Assembly: GCF_043290135.1 (NCBI RefSeq) | Contig: NC_134705.1 | Span: 42,597,271 to 42,661,270, forward strand | DNA: 64,000 nucleotides | Reading direction: 5' to 3' | DNA from: Rhipicephalus microplus | Lineage: Eukaryota > Arthropoda > Arachnida > Ixodida > Ixodidae | Shown: in pieces, positions 45,831 through 58,368 of the stretch | Layout of the letters: the number at the start of each line of letters is the position of its first letter | Position numbering within the stretch: the first letter of the stretch is position 1 | Notes under the pieces: model-generated | What the model saw: only the letters and a program-made list of their open reading frames with translations | Database searches by the model: none | Told to the model about the DNA's origin: nothing | Program-made: the position numbers and the translations under genes

Positions 45831-46620
45831 TAACTGTCCCTGCCCTCTCTCCTCCTCACCGTCACGCCTATCCTCCCCCTCAGCTCTCTTTTCCAGCCGC
45901 TTGCTGTATTCTACATAACAATGCATTGCTTTATTCTCTCCCCTCACTATTTCACTCCTCCTGGTCACTACTTCACAATCCTCGTCCCTTTATGTTTCAT
46001 TTGCACCCCTTTATAATATGCTGGACCATGTAGGACTATTCTGCACACTGTCCTCCCCTTTTCCTCCTCGCCATGAATTTATTTTTGGGCCCCTCGCTGT
46101 ACTATACTATACAATACTATACTATACTGTACTATACATAGATACACTGTATTCTAAACACTGCCCTCTGTTCTTTGTTTAGTTCTCACCCTCACAACCT
46201 TCATCATCACCCTGACTCCCCTACTCCTTAGTTATATTGTTATACACAGCATTGCTACTATTTCCCCTTTCCCCTTCTCACTCGCCTCCTTCTTCCCAAT
46301 CCTCGCTTTCGTTTCCTACTTCCGAGATAAGATACTATAGATTACTGCGCAGTACCTCCTCACAATCCTACCATTATTACTCACCTTCAGTCCCTTTTTC
46401 ACACTCCTTGGTGTGCAACAATTTACGCAGATTTGCCAATAATTACCCTCCCTCCTTCTATTCAGCTTTAGTTGGCTTTCACACCTCATTGTTTTACGTT
46501 ACTATCTTTATTAGGCATTCACTCTCCTCCACCTCTCCTAGCGTTTCATTGCACGAACGTCGTCCTCGCGTACCGTCGCTCTTTCTCGATTCGGCCGTAC
46601 TACGCGGCTGACAAACAACG
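45831..46620. other. Pyrimidine-rich tract, no gene
   Basis: Nearly 800 bp dominated by C and T on the plus strand with an ACTAT-type simple repeat near 46096-46140. Open frames here are composition-driven. Confidence 0.6.
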
Positions 46621-47951
46621 GTAGTATAGCCGTTACATTGCTGGTGTTGTACTCGTTTTGGCTTGCCTTATTAACGTACGTTTCGTTTATCCAAATATTT
46701 TTTTTGCGTTTAAGCTATCTCAGTTTAATCGTGGCGAGCAGATGACAGTGAGCCCGTAGTTATATTTCTTATGAAAGTTGTTACTATCAATTTCAGTTGA
46801 TAGCACTGCGTACGTGTGTCTGTGTTTTTCGCGCTGTTCCTAATGATGATATTGCAACTTCTCGCCCAGCAAGACACCTTCCTGAACCATTTCTATGAGT
46901 GAATTCTACACGTCCAACGTGAAAGGACCTGCTGGTACACGAAGTTTTGCTGCGTCAAACCGTGACAGAAAAATGGTGGCAGGGCCACGCTGTTCTGGAA
47001 GAATCGGGGAGCTGGGTACGCTTGACGAATTGCCTGCAGGCCACTGTGGATTTTTAACTACACTAGAAAGTCACACTGTGAGGTTTCCAAATAGCTTTTC
47101 TAACGTTTACAGTAGCAAGCTTAAATACCCTAGAAGTATAATTGCAGTCGCGTATGCTATGTGATCTATCAAGACGTAATACCATCCAGCTGGACTCAAC
47201 ATACTCATTTGTTCTTGGAATTCTTTATGTGACACTGTATCAACTCTGCAGTTAAATAAAAACAATGTCGCACCTTCTATGTGCCCCCCCCCCCCCTTTA
47301 ATAGAAGAGTAGCCTTCTCAGCCGGCCTACGCCAGCTGGACCACTGCAACCCGGCATGAAACAAAATGATGGTGCACTGATTTACCCGAATTGCACCGCA
47401 AGCCGATATTAGTGCATTGCTGCGGTTCCTTAGGGAAACCTTACTGATGAACGCATTGCGAATGTGCGGGAAGTATGCTGGCGCACTGCGTTAAGAAAAA
47501 CTATTTTCAAGGCTGCGTAGTGTTGTTACACGGTCTTTTTTGTTTTATTTGTTCTACCAAGTGCAGCTAATAGACCAAGTTGTTTCTCTTGTTAGTCTAT
47601 GTCTTTTCTAGACAATTTCTTCCTTATCTCTCCTCTGAGCATATACAGAATACATGCGAGGTGCAAATATCCGCATGCCTGACAACAGCTTTCACGCTTT
47701 TATCCAACTTCGTACAAATGCCTTCTCGAGTACTTTGCCAGCGTTTTGGACTCGTTCCCATTTCTTAGTTGAATTGGTGATAACAGGCCGGGAAGTGTCC
47801 TTTACCCAACGAAATAAAACGTCTCTGGTCACAAAAAAAAACATAGCTATATAACTTGATGAACCCTCATTACTTGTGCTGGCTGAGGCCAGTCTTTCTT
47901 AGGGAACAAAAAGTACTTGGTGTCTTTCGGGGAACGAAATGTTGGACTTAC
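46621..47951. other. No gene recognised; likely intron or downstream of secreted-protein exon
   Basis: A C homopolymer lies at 47285-47297. Minus-strand frame 47364-47107 (85 codons) is downstream of the exon at 47952-48047, but I could not show that it is a second exon. Confidence 0.35.
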
Positions 47952-48047
47952 CTTGAATGCATCAATTGGCTCGCGACGAGTACCGCCCATACTGGCCGGG
48001 ACAAGAACCGCCAGTATTAGGCATATTCCCACGTTCCGCGAGGCCAT
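47952..48047 (-). CDS. First exon of a probable secreted protein, lipocalin-like
   Basis: Minus strand, Met at 48047. The 32 codons encode a classic signal peptide (basic MASRN, hydrophobic VGICLILAVLVPA, small residues S-M-G-G) followed by TRREPIDAFK. The exon ends exactly at a consensus donor AAG|GTAAGT (intron begins at 47951), phase 0. Tick salivary lipocalins typically have a short first exon with a signal peptide and a P-x-DAFK-like start of the mature chain, so that is my best guess from memory. Upstream (48048-48200, minus) is a plausible short 5' leader but no clear TATA box. Downstream exons were not found, so the gene may be incomplete here or have a long intron. Signal peptide and donor are seen directly; family is inference. 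Confidence 0.5.
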
Positions 48048-49211
48048 GTTCCCCAGCGCAACTTCGCTGCTCGAACTTAGACTGCTGGAGCGATCGGATC
48101 ACAGCCTTTCGTCTATACGACGGGTGCAATGACTGTTTCAAGCCGAAGTTGTGGAGAAGATATTATGTAGGAATGGCGAAGGCAATGCCAAGTTTCTGAG
48201 AGTTGGGTGATAACGTAGGAGCTCTCTACTGGAACTGGTACAGCTGTGCTTATCTGTTTTAGTTCCGTCAGCTTTTTGCATGGCACGTGCGAGTGTCGCC
48301 ACGTTATTCTAAGTAACGAACCTGAGAAAGCCTTCTTAAGTCTCAGTAAGCAGGGCTTCGTGATATTTTCTCAGCGGCTCGTGAGATCTCGGTGATTGGA
48401 TATTGGTATTTCGTTTGTATCACCACTGATACACACATGGAAGGGCTCAGCGTAAGTGTTTTTTTGTTATTAAGACAGCTACTGACTCCCACCTAAAACA
48501 TTTAGTAAAACCTCTCATGAATTATAGTACCTAGTCCTTAGAAAGAGGGAATGTCCTGTTGATTTTGAACTGTTTATTGTTGTAAAGAGCTTTTCACGGG
48601 GTGATATACAAAACGCACTCAGATGTGCTTCACTAATGACGTCTTACAGCTGTTAGAGAGGCCATAGATATACAGATCACTACTTTTATGTGTAAATAGC
48701 AACTTACAGCATGCGAAAATTTTCCCATCAACTTATTTTTCCCTGAGCTTCCTATATTACATTGTTTAGATTTCGGACGAATTGAGGGCCATAATTTTTA
48801 TTGCTGCTCCTAAATGAGGTCAGCCAAAGGTGCTCCGTTATAACATTGCAAACATGCCGATCGAGGCAAACGTGGTGTTGGTGTTGCAAACAAATATATC
48901 ATAGCAATTGCTTTAGTTTGCATTGGCTTTAGTTAGAAGAAGTGTAATCGAGTGTATAGTTCTGTTTCTGCAACAGGTTTGTTTCTATTTAAACATTTCT
49001 CTGGAAAAGTTTTTTGCCTTATTGTGTTTCATATTTTTTAAATCTTCAATTATTTCATTACTGAAGGTCTTCCAAGTGTCCTAAGCTTGTGCATGTTTTA
49101 ACCACTGCTCAACAAACTACCAGAAAGAAACAACGGGTTAATAACAGATGCAGTGTCCTGTTGAGTAAATAAATGAAAGGTTAGCAAACCATCAAGGAAG
49201 GTAATCAATAC
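48048..49211. other. No gene recognised; upstream of secreted-protein exon
   Basis: Would contain the promoter if the exon is real. No domain or repeat family seen. Confidence 0.35.
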
Positions 49212-50000
49212 TGCCGGTGCTTATATATATAGAGAGAGAGATAAAGATACAAGGAAAGGTAGGGAGGTTAACCAGACGCACATCCGGTTTGCTACCCTGC
49301 ACTGGGGAAGAGATAAAGGGGAGAAAAGAGGTTGCAGAAAGATGAGAAGGTACACACAATCACGAGCACACTCGGGGAGCACACACAGTTTACAGGCGTT
49401 CGCTCAGGTTTGTTGACTTAAGGTAAAGTAGCAGTGCTTTAGTTGCTTTCTGCGCAACTGAGGCAGATGCCCAAGGTCATAGTATCTTCTGCACACAAAA
49501 TGGTCCGGTCAAGTCGATTCAAAACCATCTGTAGCTGGCATCGCTGTGTGTCGTAGCAAGCACAGCTACACAGGGCGTGTTCGATGGTCTCTTCATCTCC
49601 GCAGTAGTCGCATGTAGGAGTGTCTGCCATACCAATGCGAAAGGAGTACACCTTTGTGAATGCAACACCCAACCAAAGGCGGCATAACAGTGTCGCATCG
49701 GAGCTGGAAAGTTGTGATGGTAGCTTTAGCTTGAGCGAAGGATCCAGTTCATAAAATTGACACCTTTGGAAGCTGTTAGACGACCAGAACGTGCGCGTGA
49801 AATCTCGAGCCAGCAGGTAAAGTTGTCTTGCTGCATCATTCCTTGATAGAGGAATCGGGACTACACGGGTTTCTTCATGGGCTGAGCGGGCTGCATCATC
49901 GGCTAATTGATTTCCGGTAATACCGATATGTCCAGGCAGCCATTGATATATAATATCATGCCCTCGTGCTAGAGCTTCATGATGGCAATGTCTTATTTCT
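49212..50000 (-). pseudogene. RNase H-type LINE 3' end
   Basis: Minus strand. RNase H end reads YQWLPGHIGITGNQLADDAA (about 49965-49900), followed by VPIPLSRNDAARQLY and ATLLCRLWLGVAFTKVYSFR. A zinc knuckle CDYCGDEETIEHALCSC lies at about 49610-49560, and the frame ends at 49439. The 3' untranslated part contains CAGGGTAGCAAACCGGATG and finishes in TCTCTCTCTATATATA at 49212-49235, a LINE-type tail. The last 120 codons are open without stops, so this copy is relatively young. 5'-truncated. Same family as 55685-56391. Confidence 0.8.
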
Positions 50001-51690
50001 TAAACAACAACGAAGCAGTAGTGAACAGTAATACTTCCGTTACGAAAGGTAAGTTCGCGTTCTAGTGGTCAAATAACACAAGGCTATTCCGTATTCTTAA
50101 TTCCTTATTGTCTCTTCTAAATTAAACGATGTCTTCTTGTCCACGAACACAATCCGTGTGGGTCGGGTGCTATGATTAATATTTGAAAACCCATTGCACG
50201 ATGCCTTTTTGTGCCAACTTACTGGAGCAAAGGAAAGAGAGTTATTCTGATACTGGTTTTCCACATAGTTTTCTGGAAATTTTCAGTCTGCAGTTAGGTT
50301 CGTGCATCTCATGTGTATTCACAAACTCGCGAAATCCCACGACGTCAGAAATGACTTCTGCCCACAAAACTGCTCATTCAAGAGCCAAACAAGAGCATCT
50401 GCAATGAAGAAATAGCCATCCATATCTCCTTTGCGAATGGTATTCAAGATGGCTTTCTGCCGATCAATTAGGCAGGGGCTTCGCAATGCCGTGGCATAAG
50501 TTTATTTATTCTAGATTAAGAAATATCTTTATTGACTTTTGAGGGGTGCAATAAAGGCGTCCAGTTGGTCTTCGATTGAGTTTAAATAACCTTTTACAAA
50601 AAGATGATCAAATATTTGAGGAGTACTTCTGCCTGAGGTCAACTGCCTCCCATGTTTTTTTTACATAACCACTCAGCGGGATTCCCGGTCGCAAACGGCG
50701 CGTGTGCCTGTATGGTGGCACAGCATTCTTGGTAGGCAAGTGGTGATAGCTGAGTTTTCAAAGAAGGAGACGTGAAAAAGCGAGATGACGGTCATTTTTC
50801 TGCGGCAAATATAATCCCAGATACTTGTTGTCTGGTGGTTTACGATGTCATTCTGCGAACGGTCATCAGCTGAAGATGTGTTTCTTCAACGCCTCGCTGC
50901 AAGCTGCCACGTTTGTTGCAAGCCAGCATGCGATAAGAAGTGGGAAGCAAAACCTGTTGGAGACTCATGAGCTACCGTCTTCCCTCGCTCGGTTCCTGAT
51001 AAGTCCAAAGGAAACCATTCCGTCTTCGAAATACTTACCTAGTCGTGCCCGCCAGCAGATAACTCCTGCCGGTGCAAGCACAGTGGTTGGTTTTCTAAGA
51101 AAATAAATTGGATCTTATGCAAACACGAAGGGTGGTTCATTGGGCCCTAAGTTTTACGTCAGGCAGCAGGGAGAAAAAATGTAGAACGAAACAGCCGTAC
51201 GTTACTCCACGTTTGGCCAAGCTGCAGAAAGGCTCTTTGCTGTTGTGTTAAAATTTTCAAGGTTATGTTTTATTTATTTGTAGAGGTGCAAGGTGCCTTA
51301 CTGGCTATATGACAAGCCATTAAGATGCCAGCCCGCTCATTTCAAAGCAGCCTACCTGAGCCAGCTCCCCGGATTACTGTCATTAGTTGTGCAATTGTAG
51401 CAACGGCTGCTACCTAATAATGCAACTAATGTTTTAACAAAAAGATGGGGTGCTGGCAGTAATTAAAATGAGTGACTACTACTATTTGCAGTGATAAAAG
51501 TTTACAATGCTCTTCTCCCACACCGTAGTTGTCGCGAACAACAGGACGACTCTTTCATATCTCAACTTCTTTTCATCGACCCACGTTCTTCTTCATGGCA
51601 TAACCCTAGCGGAGCAATCAGCTCTGGACGAATGTGTGATTTTTTGTTTCACCCCTGAAATGAACAGACAATACCTGTTATAGTCATGCT
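50001..51690. other. No gene recognised
   Basis: Frames at 50183-50407 and 50825-51106 (93 codons) have no family signature or splice support. The right end may hold the decayed start of the gypsy element. Confidence 0.4.
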
Positions 51691-51925
51691 AAATACGACA
51701 TTCCTGGACAAAACGATCTTCAATGACCTCCTACTATCGCACGATGAGGAGCTATTTTCCAGATAGAGCAATATACAGATACTTTTGACATCGATGACCA
51801 TCCTCCAGGACATGCTGAGCGTCAGGTAATTGAGGATGAGGTAGAGAAAATGTTCAAAAAAAGACGTCACAGAGCCTTCAACTAGTGCTTGAGCATCACT
51901 TATGGTGCTAGTTATAAAGGACAAT
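51691..51925 (+). pseudogene. Ty3/gypsy pol: start of reverse transcriptase
   Basis: Reads FLDKTIFNDLLLSHDEELFS, DIDDHPPGHAERQVIEDEVE (about 51790-51850) and EPSTSAWASLMVLVIKDNS (about 51870-51925), matching the gypsy pattern of I-D-T-G-D-x-P-P, Q-V-I-x-D-E-V and S-P-W-A-S-P-V-V-L-V-x-K-K-D-G-S. A LINE interrupts it at the KDNS position. Confidence 0.75.
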
Positions 51926-53095
51926 TCATGTGTAAACGCGACTTCAGGCGTGCCACATTGTAGCTTTCTGGGTCCGCTGTTATTATTGGTTTACATAAAT
52001 GATAAAGCAGATAACATAAAATCTAGCATAAAATTATTCGCAGATGATTGCGTCATCTACCGTCACAACACTTCAATCACAGACACTGAATTATTACATT
52101 ATGACTTAGACACAGTAACACGTTGGTGCGGCACGTGGAATATGTGCTTAAATGTCTCAAAGTGCAGCCACGTCAGGTTTGCAAAAAATATTTCAGAAAT
52201 CTAGCACACATATAGTGTTGATGAAAAGGCAGTTAAAAAGTACCTGAGTGTAAATATTCGGGAATTTAATTAACGGAATCGTTTAATTGAAACAGACACA
52301 TAGACCAAATGATCTTAAAGGCTAGTAGAATGTTGTTTTTTATTCGCAGAAGCTTTCATTGTGCAACAAAATGGGTAAAAGAAACTCTCTACTTGGTGCA
52401 TGTAAGGTCTATACTTGAATATGCTTGTGTTATCTTGGACCCGGATCAAAAGTATCTTGCAGAAATAATAGAAAAAATTCAAAACCAGGAAGCCCGTTTT
52501 GTTAGGAAAACCTACGACCCATTTGCTAAGATATGAGATATAAAGGCCACATTGGGCTGGGAAACTCTACAATCTAGAAGACAGAAACTTCTACTAAAAC
52601 TCCTGCATACTATACACTATTAGCTAACAGGAATTGAGAAGTCAGAATACCTACTAGCACCAACTAATCGTTCCACAAGATGCCAACACACACATAAAAT
52701 ACGAGAATACGCATTCGAAACCGCAACTTTCGCCAACTCCTTCCTTTTAAAAACAATTAGAGACTGGAATAAACTTCCCGAAGATATCGTAAACTTCAGT
52801 GACAACAGCACTTTTTTTTCATCGTTGTGTCAATGTGACATGCGCATTCACTTTTAGTACCTGTTTGTCACGTGTCATACTGTACTATAATATTTTTTGT
52901 TTGCTTGCTGTATTTTTATATGTTGTATTTTCCAGAATGTTTAAAGTGTCACTATCACAGAAATGTTAGTAACCACCTTGGACTTTGTTTACATACCCCC
53001 TGCAGCGATGACGCTATGGCGTTGCAGAAACTCTGTAAATAAATACATAAATGAATGAATAAATAAATAAATAAATAAATAAATAAGTAAAACAG
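51926..53095 (+). pseudogene. 5'-truncated LINE inserted in gypsy reverse transcriptase
   Basis: Starts at the RT motif TSGVPHCSFLGPLLLLVYIND and continues LFADDCVIYRH (F-A-D-D box about 52030). Palm and thumb parts follow, then ASRMLFFIRRSFHCATKWVK, VRSILEYACVI and RFVRKTYDPF (52309-52536). In another frame come HKIREYAFETATFANSFLL and DWNKLPEDIVN (about 52690-52800). A 3' untranslated part ends in AATAAATAAATAAATAAATA (53035-53095). Same broad type as the LINE at 39.9-45.8 kb. Gypsy coding resumes immediately after the tail, so this is an insertion. Confidence 0.85.
53035..53095 (+). repeat. (AAAT)n 3' tail of inserted LINE
   Basis: Tetranucleotide tail marking the LINE 3' end. Confidence 0.9.
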
Positions 53096-54180
53096 CTGGC
53101 ACTCTTGCGTCGACTACCATGGACGCGCTCTGCTGCTTCTATGGTGCTAGTTTTCTCGTCACACGAGCTTCGATCCAGATACTGGCAATTTTATACTGAT
53201 GACCTCCAACCGCGAGAAGACAGCATTCATCACACGCGATAGCGTTTACATGTCGAAAGAGATGCTTTTTGTGTTCTCTAATATTGCTGCAACTTTCGAA
53301 CGCATGATGAACTCTCTGCTACGCGTTTTTATATGTACAACTAGGCTTTGTTATCAGGACTATTTCAATATTTTCTACGAGCCACCTCCCTCGTCTCTCG
53401 GCCATTCTCGACGTTTTTAGCTGTGCTGGCCTCCAGCTCAACTCGTCGAAGTGCGCCTTTGGGCGCTGACATATTACACTAATTAACCACTTTGTCGAGG
53501 CCTTCGAAGTCCAACCCAGCCCTGACAAAGAACCCACTGTCCGCAAATGCCCGCTTCCACATTCCATACAATTGTGCAGCTTTTTGGGGCTCTGATATTA
53601 CTTCCGCTGCTTTGTCATGAATTCGTGGACGTTGATCGGCCCCTTACACATCTCCAAAAAAAAAAAAAAACGCGGCTTTTTTTTTTAGAGCAGCGCACCA
53701 ACCAGGATCTTATGCTCGATGATTTACGCCCACGCGTCACGACCAGTTCTGGCATCTTTTGACTCCAAAGCCCCAAACGAGAATAGCACTGATGCAGGTG
53801 GCCATGGTATTAGCGCTATACTCGCTCCAGTAAAGAATGGCACAAACTCTGCGATAGCTTACGCTAGCCACCTTCTCATGCAGCCGTTAAAAAATTATGC
53901 AATTACCGAAAAGGAATTTCTTCTCTCGTCTCAGCCATCACTAAGTTTCGTCCGTACACATGTGGACTGCTATTAGCAGTCATCACAGACCGCCAAGCGC
54001 TCCGCTAGCCCAGATCACAATAGGAGAATGCAGGAAGAATATGCTGTTGGGCATTACGATTACAAGAGTACACTTTCTCAGTGGCATACAAGTCTGTAAA
54101 GTTGTAGAGCAATGGCAACTGTTTACCACGCACCTCCACCAAAAATTTGTTACGGGGAGTATTTATGCAGCGGCAGTCAG
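53096..54180 (+). pseudogene. Ty3/gypsy pol: reverse transcriptase end and RNase H
   Basis: Resumes with SWHSCVDYH (53097-53123), then DALCCFYGA and NREKTAFITRD; MLFVFSNIAATFERMMNSLL follows. The catalytic Y-L-D-D box is degraded to YQDY near 53355. At 53719-53976 an 85-codon open frame carries the RNase H: FDSKAPNENSTDAGGHGISA, then IAYASHLL and YAITEKEFLL. VITDR (about 53980) and WALRLQEYTFSVAYKS (about 54045-54090) follow in other frames. An A run at 53657-53671 breaks the connection domain. Not functional. Confidence 0.85.
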
Positions 54181-55684
54181 TCAGCAGTGATCAAGATAGC
54201 ACTACACCGGCAAAATAGGTTCGCAGGTACACAGGGCATTTAGACCTCACCTCACGATAACATTGTTGTCGGTTTCATCCATTCGGCACCATTACATCAG
54301 CCGTACTGGATTGACATTGTCATACCCATGACAATTTGATCAGGTAAAGAAGCAATCACAATATAGTTAGCTGCGAACTGCCCTGTTTTATTATTGTTAC
54401 GAAAGCCAACGAGACTGGGGTCAAAGAAGAGGCGACCGAGTAGATTTTTTTAGCATCGCAAACTTCTTTGAGTTCCTAGTGACCCAGGAGGCAAGAGACA
54501 ATTTACTGAGACAAAAAGAACACACTTTGTCTTTACTGTTCATTGCCAAGACCAAAAATATTTTGGGACCCTTAAGGTTATCCCTTAAGAGTTGAACGCA
54601 ATTGCGATATTCAGTTCCTAGTGCGTACTTCAAGCACTTATTATATAAATTTTGTTCAAACTTGCTATCCACCCACTACGTGACCTTGAGGGTGCAGTAG
54701 CGTACGTGCCTTTTGTGATGGGTGAGTGCTTTAAACTAAGAAGCCATTAGGATTATGCCATGTTGTGACGCCCGATGGCAATGTACGCTTGTACCGCGCA
54801 TTATTACGAGAATATTTTATGTATTGAGAAACATGTATACAAGATGCATGAGTTTGAAAAGAATGAGTTACTTTCACTGCATTTACAAACAGAGAAAGTT
54901 ATTTTCACTGTATTCATAAGCTCAGCGATGGCTGTATGGTAGAACACCCACTTTCTACGCAAACTACCTGGGTTCAATGCGTACTCATACCCAAACGACC
55001 CACTTTCTTGCATCATTCGCGATTTTCCGGTCACATATGAAATGTTGAGTTTTTTTGCTCACAACCGCCGACGCCGGAACTTCTGCGTAATCAGGTCTTT
55101 AACGCAATTCCGGATATAAGCCTATCCCAGACTTCACGAAACTTCATTTGATGTGAAATTTCACACTTCACTACCATTGTATATCACGTCGCACAAGGTG
55201 GTTCGAAGTTTATTTTCTTTGTGTTCTATAGAAATGTATTACAATTCTTTGGCCGAAATCCAATATCAGTAGATGTAAGTAAAAAATAACAAAACCAAGG
55301 AACTTGATCAGCATGATTTTCCACACATTTCTGTTTATTTTCAAACAGCAAAGAGGAGTACAGTTGATACCTTCGCCACAAACTTGGACGTGTGCGATGC
55401 AGATTACAGGAATCATTGAGCAGCGAGTAAAGTTTCGCAAGTTCGCTTTCGGTGATATGCTGCTCTATAGTAATATTCGCCACTCGTTGAAGTGTGATTT
55501 AGGTCTCCAAGAGAGAATCAATTTCAAAAACAACGCTGACCAACTTTCTCGTGAACTCTAGTGGCTCTCTCTGACGTGAAGCTGACTATATGGCGTTCAG
55601 CACTCTATATGGTTTGCCTATGTGTGAAATTAGAGAAATCGTGTGAATTGTTAAATGGAATTCATTAGAGCTACTTGCACAGAA
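54181..55684. other. No gene recognised
   Basis: The left part may be decayed gypsy spacer. An 83-codon minus frame at 54672-54421 and minus frames at 55210-55483 have no recognised domain. Confidence 0.4.
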
Positions 55685-56391
55685 AGCGAGGGAAAAAGAG
55701 AATACATTTAGAGAAAGCCAGGGAGATTAACGAGAATTGTAGCATCCTGTTTGCTACTCTGCACTAGGGGAGGGGGGGGGGGAATCAATAAGGAACATGA
55801 AAAAAAAGGTAGTGAAAAGTAGACACTTGAAGAAAAAAATAACAAGAGTGCAGGTGCTATAGCCATCTGAATAATTCACTGTGATGGAAAGCTTTCAATA
55901 AGGCCTTGGCTGATTATCTGTGTAAGGATAAATTATGTCATCATTTGAGTGCTGAATGTTCCGACAAGGGTCTGTCGTCAAGGCGGCCTAACTCAGCAGC
56001 TTGTGGCAGTCTGTGCTCACTGTAGCGAAGGCTGTGACAAAGAACTCGCTCACATGAGAAAACATTTGCAAAAGAATTGACGAAAGTGACATCAAGCCAC
56101 AGTCTGAGAAGCACCATTGTCTTAAGTGAAGAGAGTCCAGACGCAGGCTGATGTCGACGAGACGTGTCCAGCCTGTGCAGTCGCGTGTGCCGTAAACTTG
56201 CTGTAATCCACAAGGTGTTTACATCTTCCCTGGCAATCTGTCGTATTTTCATGGCAGCACCCGCCCTTGAGAATGGTATGGCTTCTTCGACATCGTCTTC
56301 GTGTGCTGATGGAGCAGCTTCTTCGGCATATTCGTTTCCCATTAGCCACAGTGACTTGGAAGCCACTGAAACGTGGTTTCATGGCTTTTGA
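55685..56391 (-). pseudogene. RNase H-type LINE 3' end, second copy
   Basis: Minus strand. A 141-codon open frame at 56366-55941 begins at the RNase H end GNEYAEEAAPSAHEDDVEEA and continues with IPFSRAGAAMKIRQIARE and LRLWLDVTFVNSFA. It ends AAELGRLDDRPLSEHSALK; the zinc-knuckle cysteines are mostly lost (CERVLCHSLRYS remains). The 3' part (55685-55800) shares CCTGTTTGCTACTCTGCACT with the copy at 49212-50000. 5'-truncated. Confidence 0.75.
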
Positions 56392-57434
56392 CGAAAAGTT
56401 GGTGGAGCAGCTCTCTGATTTAATGTCCTACTTTTTTATGAGGTCCCCGACGTAAGGCGAATACCGAAAACTCTAGTTCTGCATCGCAGTCCATGAACAC
56501 GCTCTTTTTTCTCGACTTCTGGAGTGTGAATTACTCAATTACCTAATTACTCACTTACTCACTTACTCCCTCAATTACTTACTCAAAGCGCGCTACGCAT
56601 AGCAGCAGGTTCCGCAGCTGTCGGTGTCGTTTAATTGGACAGCTGAATCTTCGTCGTGGTAGCAGTTGCCAGAAGGATCGCCGACACTGCAGACCCATTC
56701 ATTATTGTCGAAGCGTTAGGGAATGAATGATTATGCTCACGGTACGTTTTGTACATAAGATAACAGAAAATTGCTTGAGTACTAGAGACGAAAACCGAGC
56801 ATTGGACTGTATGGCTGCAACCACGAATCTAACCTGCGGATGAGTTACGCAGCATGATGGCGTTAGAACTCTGGCTGGAGCTGTATATCCATTTCACAGG
56901 CGTGTACGGGTGGACAACACTGTCATACTAAATGATGCACCGCTTTGGTCAGCTGGCACTGCGGCTAAGTGGTATATGGAGAGGCGCGAGCAAGATGCCT
57001 CATGTGTGCTCTAGGCTCTTCTATTAACATATGTGTCTTGGCAGGGTAATCATTTGCAAGTACGATTGTCTCGGCTATTAACGAACGTCGCAGTAGGCCC
57101 ATACAAATGCGCCGTAGCGTGGACTCCTACGAGAGTGCGCATGCTGATTCTGCACGTATTGGTCGGCACACGCAAGCTGTCTAGCTCATAGCAGAAAATA
57201 AGCGTCTTGTACAAACTCTGCATTGACTTTAGGAGATAATTTGTTTTCACTTTCTTTTAAACGTAGCTATGACCTCTGCCTGCTTATAGCAGATATCATG
57301 CTGATGGTATTGAATGATGTGAAGCACTGTCGCCAATATTGAAAGAAAAAGCCTTTGAGATTCAGAATACACGTGCAACGTACATAGTATTGGGCTTTCA
57401 CTAATCAACGTTTATATTGGGAATAGTTGCCTAC
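56392..57434. other. No gene recognised
   Basis: ACTCACTTACTC-type simple sequence at 56530-56585. Nothing else supported. Confidence 0.45.
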
Positions 57435-57445
57435 TACTTTTGAGA

Positions 57446-57687
57446 ACGCCCCACCACGGTAGTGTAGTGGCTAAGGTACTCGGCTGCTGACCCGCAGGGC
57501 GCGGGTTCAAATCCCGACTGCGGCGGCTGCATTTTCAATGGAGGCGGAAATGTTGTAGGCCCGTGTGCTCAGATTTGGGTGCACGTTAAAGAACCCCAGG
57601 GCGTCAAAATTTCCGAAGCCCTCCACTACGGCGTCTCTCATAATCATATGGTGGTTTTGGGACGTTAAACCCCACATATCAATCAAT
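57446..57687 (+). repeat. tRNA-derived SINE with 11-bp target duplication
   Basis: Full copy, B box GGTTCAAATC (57504-57513). Flanked by identical TACTTTTGAGA (57435-57445 and 57688-57698). Confidence 0.95.
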
Positions 57688-58368
57688 TACTTTTGAGACC
57701 AGGTTCTTTCTAATGATAAATAAACCTTTAAACCCGGCGATTGGTTGTTACGTCTTCAAGATCTCTGCGGCGCAACTGTTCCGTTGCAATGGGCTGTGTT
57801 TGTCACAATATGAGCTGTTCTTCAAGGGGTGTCTTCCTTTATTACCGTGTAGGGCTTACAGAATAGACGGGAGGCAGACAAAATGTCAGAAGTTTGCACT
57901 AAGCAGCAAAACTTGGCACATCAAAGCTGATTCATCTTCAGTTCATGGCATTCGAAACTCCGGCCGTCCCACTCGCACGGAGAGAGCGTTTGCAAAGGTG
58001 GCCGTTGCCCGCTTTTTGCCTCGTACCGTGGTTCTCCGACGGAGGATCAAAACAGTAGACAGTGTGAGGTCCAGGAAAAAATGGAGAAAATTGTGATTGC
58101 CCAGAGGGCATTGATGATGAGAATCGCCGAGCTGTAGACTTGTGAAGTCGGGGGAGAGGACTATTTTTGTCAAATAGTGAATAAAGTTGCACAAATCTCA
58201 AACTGCTGAGACTTTGAGTACAAAATCCTATAATAAAAACAGATGTGCTGATATAATACATTCCATGCTTTTAGCTCTGAAATGCATTTGTGTAATACGT
58301 TGGCTGGAAGAACCTACGCACTAGCATGTCGCCTCCCTATGCAAGTGTTGTGTTTTGTTGCTTTTACA

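Noticed and set aside
46237..46611. 124-codon Ser/Pro/Leu-rich frame
   Set aside because: Product of the pyrimidine-rich tract.
54390..54480. Possible LTR end (TGTTACGAAAGCC on the plus strand)
   Set aside because: No poly(A) signal, no partner end and no duplication.
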